Positions 11,801 through 21,514 of a stretch of 64,000 nt of DNA are shown one piece after another. This DNA is from Enterobacter hormaechei subsp. xiangfangensis. GTDB lineage: Bacteria > Pseudomonadota > Gammaproteobacteria > Enterobacterales > Enterobacteriaceae. A model generated the notes under the pieces. That model was not told the DNA's origin. It was given only the letters and a program-made list of their open reading frames with translations, and did not search any database. Location: assembly GCF_001729785.1 (NCBI RefSeq), contig NZ_CP017183.1, forward strand, positions 3,286,001 to 3,350,000. Direction: 5' to 3'. Made by a program: the position numbers and the translations under genes. Every line of letters starts with the position of its first letter. Within the stretch, counting starts at the first letter, position 1.

Positions 11801-11989
11801 TCTCTGGCGTTTGTATTTGGCGTCCTGCCGATGGCCACCAGCTCCGGCGCAGGCTCCAGCAGCCAGCACGCAGTGGGTACGGGCGTTATGGGGGGAATGA
11901 TATCCGCGACGATACTGGCTATCTATTTCGTACCGCTGTTCTTTGTGCTGATACGTCGTCGTTTCCCGCTGAAGGATAAGCCGGAATAA
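8876..11989 (+). CDS. acrD: Aminoglycoside/multidrug RND efflux pump AcrD
   Basis: Inner-membrane proton-driven RND transporter that works with AcrA and TolC to export aminoglycosides and other amphiphilic compounds. It is 1037 residues, the same length as E. coli AcrD. It has the RND pattern of a first membrane helix, a large periplasmic loop, the DD proton-relay pair (D407, D408 in [13 protein letters not shown]), a second large loop and a C-terminal helix bundle containing [14 protein letters not shown]. No membrane-fusion protein gene is adjacent, as usual for acrD. A clear terminator follows. Confidence 0.96.
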   Translation: MANFFIDRPIFAWVLAILLCLTGVLAITSLPVEQYPDLAPPNVRITANYPGASAQTLENTVTQVIEQNMTGLDNLMYMSSQSSATGQATVTLSFTAGTDPDEAVQQVQNQLQSALRKLPQAVQNQGVTVRKTGDTNILTIAFVSTDGSMDKQDIADYVASNIQDPLSRINGVGDIDAYGSQYSMRIWLDPNKLNSVQMTAKDVTDAIESQNAQIAVGQLGGTPSVDNQALNATINSQSLLQTPDQFRNITLRVNQDGSEVRLGDVATVEMGAEKYDYLSRFNGNAASGLGVKLASGANEMATAQRVLERLDELSHYFPHGLEYKVAYETTSFVKASIEDVVKTLLEAIALVFLVMYLFLQNFRATLIPTIAVPVVLLGTFAVLYAFGYSINTLTMFAMVLAIGLLVDDAIVVVENVERIMSEEGLSPREATRKSMGQIQGALVGIAMVLSAVFIPMAFFGGTTGAIYRQFSITIVSAMVLSVLVAMILTPALCATLLKPLHKGEHHGQKGFFGWFNRMFNRNAARYEAGVGKVLHRSVRWMVVYVLLLGGMVFLFLRLPTSFLPLEDRGMFITSVQLPSGSTQQQTLKVVQKVENYFHTQEKDNVVSVFSTVGSGPGGNGQNVARMFVRLKDWDQRDSDTGSSFAIIERATKAFNKIKEARVFASSPPAISGLGSSAGFDMELQDHAGAGHDALMAARDKLLELAGKDPQLTRVRHNGLDDSPQLQVDIDQRKAQALGVSIDDINDTLQTAWGSSYVNDFMDRGRVKKVYVQSAAKYRMLPDDINRWYVRNNTGGMVPFSAFATSRWETGSPRLERYNGYSALEIVGEAAPGVSTGTAMDIMEKLVQQLPTGFGLEWTAMSYQERLSGAQAPALYALSLLVVFLCLAALYESWSVPFSVMLVVPLGVIGALLATWMRGLENDVYFQVGLLTVIGLSAKNAILIVEFANEMNAKGHELMAATLHACRQRLRPILMTSLAFVFGVLPMATSSGAGSSSQHAVGTGVMGGMISATILAIYFVPLFFVLIRRRFPLKDKPE

Positions 11990-12000
11990 CCCGTTGAAAT

Positions 12001-12032
12001 AAAAAAGGCGGCTTTACAGGCCGCCTTTTTAT
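12001..12032 (+). terminator. Rho-independent terminator after acrD
   Basis: Perfect 11-base stem AAAAAGGCGGC / GCCGCCTTTTT (12002-12012 and 12020-12030) with a 7-base loop, followed by a T-rich tract. It is 12 bases after the acrD stop and may also work in reverse for ypfM. Confidence 0.9.
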
Positions 12033-12098
12033 TGTGTGATTCTTTCACACTATGGTTATTTTAGTTAATTAAGTGCTCTTGCATTTCTTACCGGAAAT

Positions 12099-12158
12099 TC
12101 ATTTACGAAGCATGCCTTCGATAAAATCTTTCCAGTTCCCCAGTTCACGTTCAATCAT
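12099..12158 (-). CDS. ypfM: Small protein YpfM (19 aa)
   Basis: Very short gene read from the minus strand, translating to MIERELGNWKDFIEGMLRK. It matches the remembered 19-residue E. coli small protein YpfM, which lies in the same place between acrD and yffB. An AGAGGTTGTT ribosome binding site precedes the ATG and a good sigma-70 promoter lies 26 bases further upstream. The peptide would form an amphipathic helix. Its function is unknown. Confidence 0.9.
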   Translation of the reverse strand: MIERELGNWKDFIEGMLRK

Positions 12159-12183
12159 AACAACCTCTCTTATTATTATGCGC

Positions 12184-12212
12184 ATTCTACGAAAACGTAT
12201 CATCATTGTGAA
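12184..12212 (-). promoter_or_regulatory. Sigma-70 promoter of ypfM
   Basis: On the minus strand, TTCACA (12207-12212) and TAGAAT (12184-12189) are separated by exactly 17 bases. Transcription would begin about 20 bases before the ypfM start codon. Confidence 0.65.
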
Positions 12213-12545
12213 GCCACTTTAACCGATTGCTGTGATTGAGCCCCGCTGTACTGGTAGGTTTAGGATCACTATGAGCGTTGCCGGGTAAATTTTATGTGAC
12301 CTACAGCAATATTTTGAAATAGTCGGAAAAATGACAGCATTTTTAATTTCCCCCTGAGTTTATTGGCAATTTAAACAGGGTGGACAACTATGCTTAAAAG
12401 ATGAAAGACTATTCAGCTTACAGCTGTTCGTTGAATTATGGAGAATTGTAAATCCCGAAAAATTCCGAATGTGTTATATTCCACTTAAGGATATATCTTC
12501 GAAAATATTGAACATTAAATCCACAAAAGAACAAAAGGATTCACT
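12213..12545. other. AT-rich intergenic region between ypfM and yffB
   Basis: About 330 bases, noticeably richer in A and T than the flanking genes. The only things seen are a possible extended -10 (TGTGTTATAT, near 12470) for the yffB-dapE-ypfN unit and two overlapping mini-ORFs (12390-12404 and 12401-12451). No RNA gene is recognised. Confidence 0.5.
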
Positions 12546-12902
12546 ATGGTTGTGATGTACGGCATTAAGAATTGCGACACGATTAAAAAAGCCCGCCGCT
12601 GGCTGGAAGCACACAACATCGACTATCGCTTCCACGATTACCGTGCCGACGGGCTTGACCCCGCGTTTCTCCATTCCGCCATCAACGAACTGGGATGGGA
12701 AGCGCTGCTGAATACCCGCGGGACCACCTGGCGAAAACTGGATGAATCTCTCCGGGCCACGATCAACGACGCCGACAGCGCAGCCAAATTGATGCTTGAA
12801 ATGCCGGCAATCATCAAACGCCCATTGCTCTGCAAGCCAGGTCAGCCTATGCTGCTGGGTTTCAGTGAAACCCTTTATTCAGATTTATTCGTTGAGGTGT
12901 AG
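12546..12902 (+). CDS. yffB: Spx/MgsR-type ArsC family protein YffB
   Basis: Thioredoxin-fold protein of the ArsC/Spx family, 118 residues, with a single N-terminal cysteine C10 in [16 protein letters not shown] and the cis-proline region IIKRPLL near residue 83. Structural work on YffB homologues suggested glutathione interaction, but no confirmed reaction is known. It begins with ATG after AAAAGGATTCACT and lies three bases before dapE, so the two are translated from one transcript, as in E. coli. Confidence 0.9.
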   Translation: MVVMYGIKNCDTIKKARRWLEAHNIDYRFHDYRADGLDPAFLHSAINELGWEALLNTRGTTWRKLDESLRATINDADSAAKLMLEMPAIIKRPLLCKPGQPMLLGFSETLYSDLFVEV

Positions 12903-12905
12903 TCT

Positions 12906-14033
12906 ATGTCATGCCCGGTCATTGAGCTGACTCAGCAGCTTATTCGCCGTCCTTCCCTTAGCCCGGACGACGCAGGTTGTCAGGCATTAATGATTGAGCG
13001 CCTGCGTGCCATCGGTTTTACCGTGGAGCACATGGATTTTGGCGATACGCAGAACTTCTGGGCATGGCGCGGTCAGGGGGAGACGCTGGCGTTTGCCGGA
13101 CATACTGACGTAGTTCCCGCGGGCGACGCAGACCGCTGGATCAACCCGCCTTTTGAGCCGACCATTCGAGACGGCATGCTTTTCGGACGCGGCGCTGCGG
13201 ACATGAAAGGTTCCCTGGCTGCGATGGTCGTGGCGGCAGAGCGTTTCGTCGCCCAGCATCCGAACCATAAAAACCGTCTTGCGTTTTTGATTACCTCCGA
13301 TGAAGAAGCCAGCGCCCACAACGGCACCGTGAAGGTCGTTGAGGCGCTGATGGCGCGCAATGAACGTCTGGACTACTGTCTGGTGGGCGAACCGTCCAGC
13401 ACCGAAGTGGTGGGCGATGTGGTGAAAAATGGCCGCCGTGGATCCCTGACCTGCAATTTGACTATTCATGGCGTGCAGGGCCACGTTGCCTATCCGCACC
13501 TGGCGGATAACCCGGTACACCGCGCCGCGCCGATGCTGAACGAACTGGTGAGCATTGAATGGGATAAAGGCAATGAATTTTTCCCGCCAACCAGCATGCA
13601 GATAGCCAACATCAAGGCTGGCACCGGCAGCAACAACGTCATTCCCGGCGATCTCTTCGTCCAGTTTAACTTCCGCTTCAGCACCGAACTGACTGACGAG
13701 ATGATCAAAGCGCGAGTGATTGCGCTGCTCGAGAAATATCAGCTGCGCTATACCCTCGACTGGTGGCTGTCTGGCCAGCCGTTCCTGACGCAGCGCGGTA
13801 AACTGGTGGATGCGGTAGTGAACGCCATTGCGCACTATAATGAAATTAAGCCACAACTGCTGACAACGGGCGGCACGTCTGACGGACGCTTTATCGCCCG
13901 CATGGGCGCACAGGTTGTCGAACTGGGTCCGGTTAACGCGACGATTCACAAAATCAATGAATGCGTGAACGCTGCCGATTTACAACTGCTGGCCCGCATG
14001 TATCAACGTATTATGGAGCAACTCGTCGCCTGA
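12906..14033 (+). CDS. dapE: Succinyl-diaminopimelate desuccinylase
   Basis: Dinuclear zinc hydrolase that removes succinate from N-succinyl-LL-diaminopimelate in the lysine and peptidoglycan precursor pathway. The 375 residues match the family length. Metal and catalytic residues are visible in [12 protein letters not shown] (H66, D68), [15 protein letters not shown] and the C-terminal NATIHKINE. Preceded by yffB with a 3-base gap and followed by ypfN after 24 bases; the three form one operon. Confidence 0.97.
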   Translation: MSCPVIELTQQLIRRPSLSPDDAGCQALMIERLRAIGFTVEHMDFGDTQNFWAWRGQGETLAFAGHTDVVPAGDADRWINPPFEPTIRDGMLFGRGAADMKGSLAAMVVAAERFVAQHPNHKNRLAFLITSDEEASAHNGTVKVVEALMARNERLDYCLVGEPSSTEVVGDVVKNGRRGSLTCNLTIHGVQGHVAYPHLADNPVHRAAPMLNELVSIEWDKGNEFFPPTSMQIANIKAGTGSNNVIPGDLFVQFNFRFSTELTDEMIKARVIALLEKYQLRYTLDWWLSGQPFLTQRGKLVDAVVNAIAHYNEIKPQLLTTGGTSDGRFIARMGAQVVELGPVNATIHKINECVNAADLQLLARMYQRIMEQLVA

Positions 14034-14057
14034 CGGGTGCTTAAAGAGGATTAGCGA

Positions 14058-14255
14058 ATGGACTGGCTTTCAAAGTACTGGTGGATTCTGGTGTTGGTAT
14101 TTCTGGTAGGCGTGCTGCTTAACGTGATTAAAGATCTCAAGCGCGTTGACCACAAAAAGTTCCTTGCCAACAAACCGGATCTTCCGCCGCACCGTGATTT
14201 TAACGACAAGTGGGACGATGAAGACGACTGGCCGAAGAAGGACCAGAAGAAGTAA
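14058..14255 (+). CDS. ypfN: UPF0370 small membrane protein YpfN
   Basis: A 65-residue protein with one N-terminal membrane helix (about [17 protein letters not shown], residues 8-24) and a highly charged cytoplasmic tail ([17 protein letters not shown]). It matches the UPF0370/YpfN family of unknown function. The start ATG follows AAAGAGGATTAGCG. Last gene of the yffB-dapE-ypfN operon. Confidence 0.92.
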   Translation: MDWLSKYWWILVLVFLVGVLLNVIKDLKRVDHKKFLANKPDLPPHRDFNDKWDDEDDWPKKDQKK

Positions 14256-14264
14256 TTGTACACA

Positions 14265-14335
14265 CCCCTCACCCCCGGCCCCTCTCCCCAGAGGGACGAG
14301 GGGGGTTTTGTTCCCTCTCCCTTTGGGGAGAGGGG
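14265..14335. repeat. CCCTCTCC-type intergenic inverted repeat
   Basis: A C/G-rich repeat between the convergent genes ypfN and ypfH. The right half is a hairpin with arms CCCTCTCCC (14313-14321) and GGGAGAGGG (14326-14334); the left half is a looser version (CCCCTCTCCCC...GAGGGACGAGGGG). It looks like a mobile intergenic repeat of enterobacteria and probably also ends transcription. Confidence 0.7.
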
Positions 14336-14341
14336 AAATGT

Positions 14342-15037
14342 TTAAATAAACTCGACGATATCATCGTCATTCGGCTTAGCGCCGCTGAGCGCTTCATCAA
14401 AGTAGTGCTTCGGTACGGTATAACGCAGATGATCGAGCGCGAACTGCATGCTGCGATCGTCAATGGCATGCCCCAGATCGTCTACGATATCCAGCGTCAC
14501 ATCTCCGCCCTCGCGCATCAGCGTCTCCTGGGCGGCTACTGCATGCGAAAGCTCAATTACCCGGTCTTCACCCCCATGAATGAGATGGATCGTAGTCTGC
14601 GTGGTCGCGCTTTGCGGTAACGTCGCAAAACGCCCGTTAAAGGCAATCACGCGGGACACCAGTCCGGGCTGCGCTTTTACGCTTTCCAGCGACATGATTG
14701 AACCCTGAGAGAAGCCAATCAGCGCCGTTGCGTCGGCGCCTACGCCGCTCTGCTGCTGCCAGTAACGCACGGTATCGATAAAGGCTGGCATAACGGCATC
14801 AATACGCGCCTGACGATTCTCCTCCGTCACGCCCTCGACGGAAAACCACTGCCGGCCGTCCGGACCGCACGGCTCCACGCCGCCGATGCTGACGATCAGC
14901 GCGTGTGGGAAAACGGGTGCAAACCAGCTGCCAATCTGTCCCATATTGACGGCATTGTCGCCCACGCCATGAAACAGAAGCAGGAGCTGTTTAGCAGGCG
15001 TATCCGGGCTTTGCACAACAAAATGGTCATGTTTCAT
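14342..15037 (-). CDS. ypfH: Alpha/beta hydrolase YpfH (carboxylesterase family)
   Basis: Cytoplasmic serine esterase of the phospholipase/carboxylesterase fold, 231 residues. Seen are the oxyanion region LLLLFHGVGDN (about 18-28), the nucleophile S110 in GFSQGS, and the C-terminal acid and histidine in GGEDRVIE and DLGHAID. E. coli YpfH shows esterase activity on short acyl esters; the natural substrate is unknown. The start at 15037 (MKHDHFVV) has AAGGAGATCGCC upstream; a 20-codon extension to 15097 lacks homology. It is convergent with ypfN and a separate unit from tmcA. Confidence 0.91.
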   Translation of the reverse strand: MKHDHFVVQSPDTPAKQLLLLFHGVGDNAVNMGQIGSWFAPVFPHALIVSIGGVEPCGPDGRQWFSVEGVTEENRQARIDAVMPAFIDTVRYWQQQSGVGADATALIGFSQGSIMSLESVKAQPGLVSRVIAFNGRFATLPQSATTQTTIHLIHGGEDRVIELSHAVAAQETLMREGGDVTLDIVDDLGHAIDDRSMQFALDHLRYTVPKHYFDEALSGAKPNDDDIVEFI

Positions 15038-15110
15038 GGCGATCTCCTTAATTGATAAGCAGGATTTTACGCCTCTGCGGGGTAATGACCATGCCACTTT
15101 ACTGAAGAAG

Positions 15111-17057
15111 TCATTGAAAAAATTGCCATTGCAAAATGTCGGCTTTCAGCTGCTGGCTACGGGAGTAATCAAGCCTTTCAAGCGCGTGTGCGGTTTCCTC
15201 GCGTAGCTTCGCCAGCAGCGCTTTGCGCCCGAAATCGTGCGTATTCCCTTCCATTTTCCCGCGCAGCGCCGGGAGTGGGATGTCCACGGCTAACACCAAT
15301 CGCGTTAGCGCCGCAACCGAGGTTGAAAACGCCCGGTGAGCAAAGGCAAACCCCGCCAGCTCCAGCCAGTCATCACTATTAAGGGTAGCTTCCCATGCAT
15401 CCGTCACCGGGATCTTTTCGCCATTCCAGGCCGACAGGACGCGCATATCACGACATAAACGCTGATGCGCCTGTTCGCAGAGCTGATGCCCCGCCTCGCT
15501 CAGCGGCAGCAACGCCATCGCCGTATAGCACCCGCTGCTGGCTTCCCGGTGGCTGCCCATCCGCACCAGCACAAACCCGCACTGCCGCCAGAAACGCCAC
15601 AGCTCGTCGGTATAGCCAAAGCTGACCGAGAGATAATCTTCTCCGCTGGCACTGCGGATCAGCCGCTGGCCGATGCCTTCCCGCTGGCGATGGGGATGAA
15701 CCGCAATGCGGCTGACGCGTCGGCCTTTCAGCGTCGCCGCGAGCGGCGAACCGCCGTGCGCCGCCAGCGACTGCGCCACCAGATTTCCACGCGGCCGACG
15801 AAACCCCGCCCATACTGCGCGGCTAAGTTCAGGGGGTAATCCCCCCTCCTCCACCAGCCAGAGCGCGCCCGCGATCTCCGCGCCCGCCTGAGCAACAGCA
15901 AAGTGCTGGCCGGGGGCGTCCATCATCCGGCGTAAATCGAGGGGGGACGTTCGGTAGTGCGCGGCACACAGCAGTTCATACACGCCTGCCCCGCGCGCCG
16001 GATCGTTCTCCCATATCCCGGGCTCCAGCGACGTTAAACGTACCTCCCCTGCCGGTTTGCGATCGATAAGCGCATCGTCGAACAGCAGCGCGTTCGCCAC
16101 TATCCGCTCAAGGGGGCATCCGGCAGCCCAGCGAACTGGCGTGGATAAGGTATAACGCCGCAGCCCGCTGAACCGGGCGCAGAACTTCAGCAGGAATCCC
16201 CTGCCCGTGCCTTCATAACCCTGCACCGTGGTGGTCAGCAACACGCGGGGAAAGCGCGACACCAGCTTCTCCAGCAGCGGGCCGGGGATAGCGGCTGCCT
16301 CATCGACAATCAGCCAGTCAGCTTCTGTGGTGGAGGCCAGCAGCGCATCCGGGGCCATAAAGTGAAAACGTTCCCCGGCGAAACGCGCGATGACATCCGT
16401 CGCCCCTTTTGCCGGTGCCGTCACTACTGCACTCCCCTGAATGCCGCTCAGCAACATGCCCGCCAGGGCGGACTTTCCGCGTCCGCGCGGCGCCGTCACG
16501 GCGGCCACGCCCGCAGGCATGGTCAGAAGAGCGTCGAGGATTTCAGCCTGCTCGCGCTGCGGTTCACCGCTGGCGGGCTGCCAGGCGGGTAAATCTGGCG
16601 CAACGGGAAGGCACAGAGGACGATGTTGATGCCAGACGATGGCATCTGAATCGGCGGTAAGCATCCGGCAAAAGTGGTGAACAAAGTGCGTGGTGGCGAT
16701 CGGCTCTGCGCTGTCGCTCCAGCGCAGAGAATCCCTGTCGGGCCTGTCGGCCCAGACGGAGAACGGCGGCACCAGCAGCACCAGAAGGCTTCCGGCGCGC
16801 AGGGTCCCGCTGAGGGCGGCGAAGGCCGAGACGTCAAACCCGTCTCGCGCGTCAAAAACGGCGTGCAGGTATTCACGTCCCAGCAGGCCGCTGATGGCCT
16901 TAGAGGGGTTTTCCTCCAGCCACAGCCAGTCTCCTGGTAACGTATCGCGCAGATGGGTCACCTGGCTCAACGTCCACGCTTCATCGCCGCTGAGCACCAC
17001 CAGCCGGCGGTGCCCGGTACGCTGAAGCTGGTTAACCAGCTGTTCAAACCCCAACAT
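15111..17057 (-). CDS. tmcA: tRNA(Met) cytidine acetyltransferase TmcA
   Basis: ATP-dependent enzyme that acetylates the wobble cytidine of elongator tRNA(Met). The domain order is an N-terminal region of unknown function, an RNA-helicase-like ATPase module with Walker A VTAPRGRGKSALAG (about 190-203) and a DEAAAIP Walker B, then a GNAT acetyltransferase module (RIAVHPHRQREGIG; YLSVSFGYT) and a tRNA-binding tail. At 648 residues it is somewhat shorter than remembered for E. coli (671). The ATG at 17057 overlaps the ypfJ stop as TGATG; a GTG one codon earlier (17060) is an equally possible start. Co-transcribed with ypfJ. Confidence 0.93.
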   Translation of the reverse strand: MLGFEQLVNQLQRTGHRRLVVLSGDEAWTLSQVTHLRDTLPGDWLWLEENPSKAISGLLGREYLHAVFDARDGFDVSAFAALSGTLRAGSLLVLLVPPFSVWADRPDRDSLRWSDSAEPIATTHFVHHFCRMLTADSDAIVWHQHRPLCLPVAPDLPAWQPASGEPQREQAEILDALLTMPAGVAAVTAPRGRGKSALAGMLLSGIQGSAVVTAPAKGATDVIARFAGERFHFMAPDALLASTTEADWLIVDEAAAIPGPLLEKLVSRFPRVLLTTTVQGYEGTGRGFLLKFCARFSGLRRYTLSTPVRWAAGCPLERIVANALLFDDALIDRKPAGEVRLTSLEPGIWENDPARGAGVYELLCAAHYRTSPLDLRRMMDAPGQHFAVAQAGAEIAGALWLVEEGGLPPELSRAVWAGFRRPRGNLVAQSLAAHGGSPLAATLKGRRVSRIAVHPHRQREGIGQRLIRSASGEDYLSVSFGYTDELWRFWRQCGFVLVRMGSHREASSGCYTAMALLPLSEAGHQLCEQAHQRLCRDMRVLSAWNGEKIPVTDAWEATLNSDDWLELAGFAFAHRAFSTSVAALTRLVLAVDIPLPALRGKMEGNTHDFGRKALLAKLREETAHALERLDYSRSQQLKADILQWQFFQ

Positions 17058-17926
17058 CACATAGCTTTGCCGAAGGTATTACACTGCGACGGGTTGCCGC
17101 TGTCGAAGCCACGCTTAAACCAGCTGTAGCGCTGCTCTGAGGTGCCATGGGTAAAGCTGTCCGGCACAACGCGCCCCTGGCTCTGCTGCTGCAAGCGATC
17201 GTCACCAATCGCCTGTGCGGCATTCAGGGCCTCTTCCAGATCGCCTGTTTCCAGCACGCCCTGCTGCTGCATGCTATGTCCCCAGACGCCAGCGAAGCAG
17301 TCGGCCTGAAGCTCCATGCGTACGGAAAGACGATTCACCTCCGCCTGAGACGCATTCTGCTGCATCTGACGCACTTTAGGCTCAATGCCGAGGAGCTTCT
17401 GCACATGGTGGCCGACTTCATGCGCGATCACGTAGCCCTGGGCAAAATCGCCGTCGGCGCCCAGCTTGCTTTTCATGTCGTCATAGAAGGAGAGATCGAT
17501 ATAGACGGTGCTGTCCGCCGGGCAGTAGAACGGCCCCATAACGGACTGCCCGGTGCCACAGCCGGTGCGGGTTGCGCCCCGGTACATCACCAGTTTTGGC
17601 GGCTGATAAGTCCGCCCCATTTTCTCGAACTGCTGACCCCAGGTATCTTCGGTCGTCGCGAGAATAACGGAAGTAAATTTCGCCGCTTCATCTTCATTTG
17701 GGCTGATGGAGCGCTGAGAATACTGCTGCTGTTGCCCGGTTTCACCGGTCATCAAACCGGTCAGGTCGACACCGTAGTAGCCCGCCACCAGCACGACGAC
17801 CAGCAGAATAATGCCGCCCTTGCCGCTGGGTAACCGGAAACCTGGCCCGCCCATAGACGGACCACCGCCACCACTGCTGCGTCTGTCTTCTACGTTGTCA
17901 CTTTCACGACGCCCTTGCCAGCGCAT
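17057..17926 (-). CDS. ypfJ: Putative neutral zinc metallopeptidase YpfJ
   Basis: Zinc-metallopeptidase-like membrane protein, 289 residues. A hydrophilic Gly/Ser-rich N-terminus is followed by one membrane helix (about 37-52) and then a domain with the HExxH motif in [11 protein letters not shown] (H169, E170, H173). This is the YpfJ/zinc_peptidase family; its substrate is not established. ATG at 17926 (MRWQGRRE) is chosen over an upstream GTG (MFM) because GAGGTG lies at a better distance. The gene ends inside the start of tmcA, indicating translational coupling. Confidence 0.9.
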   Translation of the reverse strand: MRWQGRRESDNVEDRRSSGGGGPSMGGPGFRLPSGKGGIILLVVVLVAGYYGVDLTGLMTGETGQQQQYSQRSISPNEDEAAKFTSVILATTEDTWGQQFEKMGRTYQPPKLVMYRGATRTGCGTGQSVMGPFYCPADSTVYIDLSFYDDMKSKLGADGDFAQGYVIAHEVGHHVQKLLGIEPKVRQMQQNASQAEVNRLSVRMELQADCFAGVWGHSMQQQGVLETGDLEEALNAAQAIGDDRLQQQSQGRVVPDSFTHGTSEQRYSWFKRGFDSGNPSQCNTFGKAM

Positions 17927-18046
17927 AAACACCTCGAACTATTCCATTTATAATAGCTATGATCGTAGGCGGTTAATGAAAGGATTACCATAGTAAACAA
18001 GGATAAGACGCCAAAGGATGCCAACATCCTTTGGCAAATGCGCAGT

Positions 18047-18760
18047 TTAGTCGAGCTTAACGCCTAAACGGTGAGCAACCGCTTCGTACGCTTCGACCAC
18101 GCCACCCAGACTCTGGCGGAAACGGTCTTTGTCCATTTTATCCAGCGTCTCTTTGTCCCACAGGCGGCTGCCGTCCGGAGAGAATTCGTCGCCCAGCACC
18201 ACTTCGCCTTTGTACAGACCGAACTCCAGCTTGAAGTCGACCAGGATCAGGCCCGCGTCATCAAACAGCTTTTTCAGCACGTCGTTGGCTTTGTAGGTCA
18301 GTTCCTGCATGCGCGCCAGGTTCTCTTTGCTTACCCAGCCGAAGGTTTCACAGTAGGATTCGTTGACCATCGGGTCATGCATGGCGTCGTTTTTCAGGAA
18401 CAGATCGAACAGCGGTGGATTCAGTTCGATACCTTCTTCGATGCCCAGACGCTTCACCAGGGAGCCTGCGGCACGGTTACGGATCACGCACTCAACCGGC
18501 ACCATATCCAGTTTTTTTACCAGACATTCCGTATCGGACAACAACGCTTCCATCTGAGTCGGGATACCGGCTTCGGCCAGTTTGGTCATAATGAAGTGGT
18601 TGAACTTGTTGTTCACCATGCCCTTACGATCGAACTGCTCAATGCGTGCGCCGTCTCCTGCTGACGTATCATTGCGGAATTCGAGCACCAACAGATCCGG
18701 GTTTTCCGTGCTGTATACGGTTTTCGCTTTGCCACGATACAACTCAGCTTGCTTCTGCAT
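18047..18760 (-). CDS. purC: SAICAR synthetase
   Basis: Phosphoribosylaminoimidazole-succinocarboxamide synthase, which joins aspartate to CAIR with ATP in purine synthesis. The 237 residues are practically the E. coli protein ([18 protein letters not shown] at the start, [12 protein letters not shown] near 177-188). ATG at 18760 is chosen because AGGAG lies eight bases upstream; an ATG two codons earlier would be too close. A PurR-type box and the terminator of the upstream bamC gene precede it, so purC has its own promoter. Confidence 0.97.
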   Translation of the reverse strand: MQKQAELYRGKAKTVYSTENPDLLVLEFRNDTSAGDGARIEQFDRKGMVNNKFNHFIMTKLAEAGIPTQMEALLSDTECLVKKLDMVPVECVIRNRAAGSLVKRLGIEEGIELNPPLFDLFLKNDAMHDPMVNESYCETFGWVSKENLARMQELTYKANDVLKKLFDDAGLILVDFKLEFGLYKGEVVLGDEFSPDGSRLWDKETLDKMDKDRFRQSLGGVVEAYEAVAHRLGVKLD

Positions 18761-18812
18761 CTTCATTACTCCTGGTGTGATGATTTGTATTCAAAACTGG
18801 CCATATTATGCC

Positions 18813-18828
18813 ACGCACACGTTTGCGT
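18813..18828. promoter_or_regulatory. PurR-type operator before purC
   Basis: ACGCACACGTTTGCGT matches the 16-base PurR consensus ACGCAAACGTTTNCGT at all but one or two positions. It lies about 53 bases before the purC start, where purine repression is expected. Confidence 0.8.
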
Positions 18829-18837
18829 AGCACGAAA

Positions 18838-18864
18838 ATAAAAAGGGCTGGAATAACCAGCCCT
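18838..18864 (-). terminator. Terminator of the dapA-bamC operon
   Basis: Stem AGGGCTGG (18844-18851) and CCAGCCCT (18857-18864) with a five-base loop. Read on the minus strand it is followed by a T-rich run (18838-18843), so it ends transcription coming from bamC. Confidence 0.88.
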
Positions 18865-18869
18865 CACTA

Positions 18870-19904
18870 TTATTTGCTGAATGCGGCCTGGAAGGCAGCG
18901 ACCAGCGCATCGTTCTGCGCCTGGGTCAGCGTGTGTCCTTTCGGATCGATAAATTGCAGGCTGCTGCGGTTATCGAGGTCGCCGACCTGGATTTTGTAGT
19001 CACCGGAAGGCAGCTGTGGATCGCTTGCCCCCAACTCCTGCCAGGCGCTATCAGACAGCGGCTTATAGGTCGCTGTGATACTGCCCGTTGAACGGGTGCT
19101 GTCAGTCACCTTCATGCCCACTTTTTCAAGCGTTGCTGGCAGACGCTGCCAGGTCTGGTTAAACGGCGCACGCACCACCAGCATCGGCAGACCGGTATCG
19201 TCTGCACCGCTCTGCACGTCAAAGGTTGAGCCGTTACGGTTCTGCGCGGCGTTTGCGGCATCGGTAGCGTTCTTATCCAGACCCGCTGCAATCACGTTCA
19301 GCATTTCAGTGCTGTAGCGCTGCATGGCGGACGGATCGGCAACCGGTTTACCTGCCTGCTCAAGATTCAACAGCTTAACGGTAACCGCCTGCTGATAACC
19401 CTGCGGCTTAACGGAGACTTGATAACGACCACGGTACTGCTGGTCTTCATCGAGACGGTTCCACTCAATCCAGTCGGTAGTTAAAGCTTGGCTGGCGTCG
19501 TCGCGTTTATCAATCGTATAGTTTTTCGACTGAATGACGCTTACAACCTGCGGCCACAGCGTTGTACCGCGTGCGCTTTCCACCAGCAGAGAAGCTGTAT
19601 CACCGGTGAACTGCGTGCGCGCGCCGCTCACGAGCGCCAGAGGCTGAGCTGGCGGACGAATATCGAGCGCTTTACCCACCAGGCCGCTGCCGTTGGTAAC
19701 CGGAATATTATAATCACCGTTCTGGATCGGCAGGATCATGCCGGCAGGCGCGTGAAGTTCAGCAAGCGGCGGCGCATCCAGATAGGATTCATCACCGCTC
19801 ACCTGGCGCTTGTAGCGCGAGTCTGAACTACAGGCAGCGAGGAGCATAACAAGCGAAACACCCGCAACCTTCGCCAGGCGCGACTTCTGTACTGAATAAG
19901 CCAT
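18870..19904 (-). CDS. bamC: Outer membrane assembly lipoprotein BamC
   Basis: Lipoprotein of the BAM complex that inserts beta-barrel proteins into the outer membrane. The N-terminus carries a signal peptide ending in the lipobox LLAAC with C25 as the lipidated residue, followed by the disordered BamD-binding segment and two helix-grip domains. The 344 residues equal the E. coli length. ATG at 19904 (MAYSVQKS) with GGGAG upstream is preferred to a TTG one codon before. It follows dapA by only 16 bases in one operon. Confidence 0.96.
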   Translation of the reverse strand: MAYSVQKSRLAKVAGVSLVMLLAACSSDSRYKRQVSGDESYLDAPPLAELHAPAGMILPIQNGDYNIPVTNGSGLVGKALDIRPPAQPLALVSGARTQFTGDTASLLVESARGTTLWPQVVSVIQSKNYTIDKRDDASQALTTDWIEWNRLDEDQQYRGRYQVSVKPQGYQQAVTVKLLNLEQAGKPVADPSAMQRYSTEMLNVIAAGLDKNATDAANAAQNRNGSTFDVQSGADDTGLPMLVVRAPFNQTWQRLPATLEKVGMKVTDSTRSTGSITATYKPLSDSAWQELGASDPQLPSGDYKIQVGDLDNRSSLQFIDPKGHTLTQAQNDALVAAFQAAFSK

Positions 19905-19920
19905 CAAATCTCCCTAAACT

Positions 19921-20799
19921 TTACAGCAAACCGGCATGCTTCAGCGCGCCAGCGACAATTTCACGACCGTGGTCGGTAATCGGTGTCATTGGCAGACGCA
20001 GCGTGTCGGTTGCTACAAGCCCCAACTCCTTACATGCCCATTTCACTGGGATCGGATTGGGTTCGACAAATAATTTATTGTGCAACGGCATCAGACGCTG
20101 ATTAATCACGCGAGCTTCATCAAAGTGACCGGCTGCGGCCAGTTTGCACATGTCAGCCATATCGCGCGCCGCCACGTTCGCCGTCACGGAAATCACGCCG
20201 TTACCACCGAGCTGCATAAAGTCCAGCGCGGTCGCATCATCACCGCTCAACAGGATAAAGTCGTCTGAAACCAGCTCTTTGATCTGATGAACGCGGCTTA
20301 AGTTCCCTGTCGCCTCTTTAATCCCGATAATATTTTTTACTTTCGAGAGACGGCCAACGGTTTCCGGCAGCATATCGCAACCGGTACGGGACGGAACATT
20401 ATACAGAATTTGTGGCAAGTCAGTATGTTCAGCGATGGCTTTGAAATGCTGGAACAAACCTTCCTGAGTAGGACGGTTGTAATAAGGGGTCACCGTCAGA
20501 CAGCCGACAATGCCGCTGTCGTTAAAACGTTGGGTCAGACTGATAGCTTCTGCGGTTGCGTTTGCGCCCGTCCCCGCGATGACCGGAATACGCCCGTCCG
20601 CCAGTTCCAGGGTCAGCATCACAACGTCGCCGTGCTCTTCGTGGCTCAGCGTAGCGGATTCACCGGTAGTCCCTACCGAAACGATCGCCGAGGTTCCATT
20701 GGCGACATGGTAATCAATGAGCTTCTTCATGCTTGACCGGCAGACATTACCTTTTTCATCCATCGGTGTAACAAGCGCGACAATACTTCCCGTGAACAT
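19921..20799 (-). CDS. dapA: 4-hydroxy-tetrahydrodipicolinate synthase
   Basis: First enzyme of the diaminopimelate/lysine branch, condensing pyruvate with aspartate semialdehyde. The TIM-barrel protein of 292 residues contains the Schiff-base lysine K161 in [10 protein letters not shown] and catalytic Y133 in [14 protein letters not shown] near 44-48 is the other active-site loop. RBS AGAGGATGG precedes the ATG. Operon with bamC downstream; divergent from gcvR. Confidence 0.98.
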   Translation of the reverse strand: MFTGSIVALVTPMDEKGNVCRSSMKKLIDYHVANGTSAIVSVGTTGESATLSHEEHGDVVMLTLELADGRIPVIAGTGANATAEAISLTQRFNDSGIVGCLTVTPYYNRPTQEGLFQHFKAIAEHTDLPQILYNVPSRTGCDMLPETVGRLSKVKNIIGIKEATGNLSRVHQIKELVSDDFILLSGDDATALDFMQLGGNGVISVTANVAARDMADMCKLAAAGHFDEARVINQRLMPLHNKLFVEPNPIPVKWACKELGLVATDTLRLPMTPITDHGREIVAGALKHAGLL

Positions 20800-20944
20800 G
20801 AGCCATCCTCTGTGCGAACAAGAGCCTCAATGTTACGTTTGGAACTGTAATAAAAGCAAGCGACCTGAGGCTCTCAGGCGGTTGTATGCATGTTTTTTTT
20901 ATGCTTTCCTTAGGAAGACTTAACCACGCAAAGGAAGAACAGGT

Positions 20945-21514
20945 TTGACAACCTCATCACAACATTACCTGGTTATCACTGCGCTGGGTGCTGACAGGCC
21001 GGGTATCGTGAATACCATCACTCGCCACGTGAGCAGCTGCGGCTGCAACATCGAAGACAGCCGGCTGGCTATGCTTGGCGAAGAGTTCACGTTCATCATG
21101 CTGCTTTCCGGAACATGGAATGCCATTACCCTCATCGAATCTACCCTGCCGCTGAAAGGCGCAGAGCTGGATTTACTGATTGTGATGAAGCGCACCACCG
21201 CGCGCCCGCGTCCGGCTCTGCCTGCCACGGTCTGGGTACAGGTTGAAGTGCCTGATTCACCTCATCTGATTGAACGTTTTACGGCGCTGTTTGACAGCCA
21301 TCAGATGAACATTGCCGAACTGGTTTCCCGCACGCAGCCGGGCGATGAAAACGCAATCCCGACGCTGTTTATTCAAATTACCGCACACAGCCCTGCCTCG
21401 CAGGATGCGTCAAATATCGAGCAAGCGTTCAAAGCCCTCTGTACAGAATTACACGCGCAAGGCAGTATAAGCGTCGTCGATTATTCGCAGCACGAACAGG
21501 ATGGAGTTGAGTAA
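20945..21514 (+). CDS. gcvR: Glycine cleavage system transcriptional repressor
   Basis: GcvR is an ACT-domain protein that binds GcvA and blocks activation of the glycine cleavage operon when glycine is scarce. Two ACT domains are visible (ALGADRPGIVNTITRHV at about 12-28 and VEVPDSPHLIERFTALF near 100-116). There is no DNA-binding domain, consistent with action through GcvA. The start codon is TTG; the reading frame from it aligns from the first residues with E. coli GcvR, and AGGAAGAACAGG lies upstream. Its stop overlaps the bcp start (TAATG). Confidence 0.94.
   Translation: MTTSSQHYLVITALGADRPGIVNTITRHVSSCGCNIEDSRLAMLGEEFTFIMLLSGTWNAITLIESTLPLKGAELDLLIVMKRTTARPRPALPATVWVQVEVPDSPHLIERFTALFDSHQMNIAELVSRTQPGDENAIPTLFIQITAHSPASQDASNIEQAFKALCTELHAQGSISVVDYSQHEQDGVE

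Noticed and set aside
12179..12223. 14-codon frame MRILRKRIIIVKPL
   Set aside because: Overlaps the ypfM promoter on the opposite strand and has no clear ribosome binding site.
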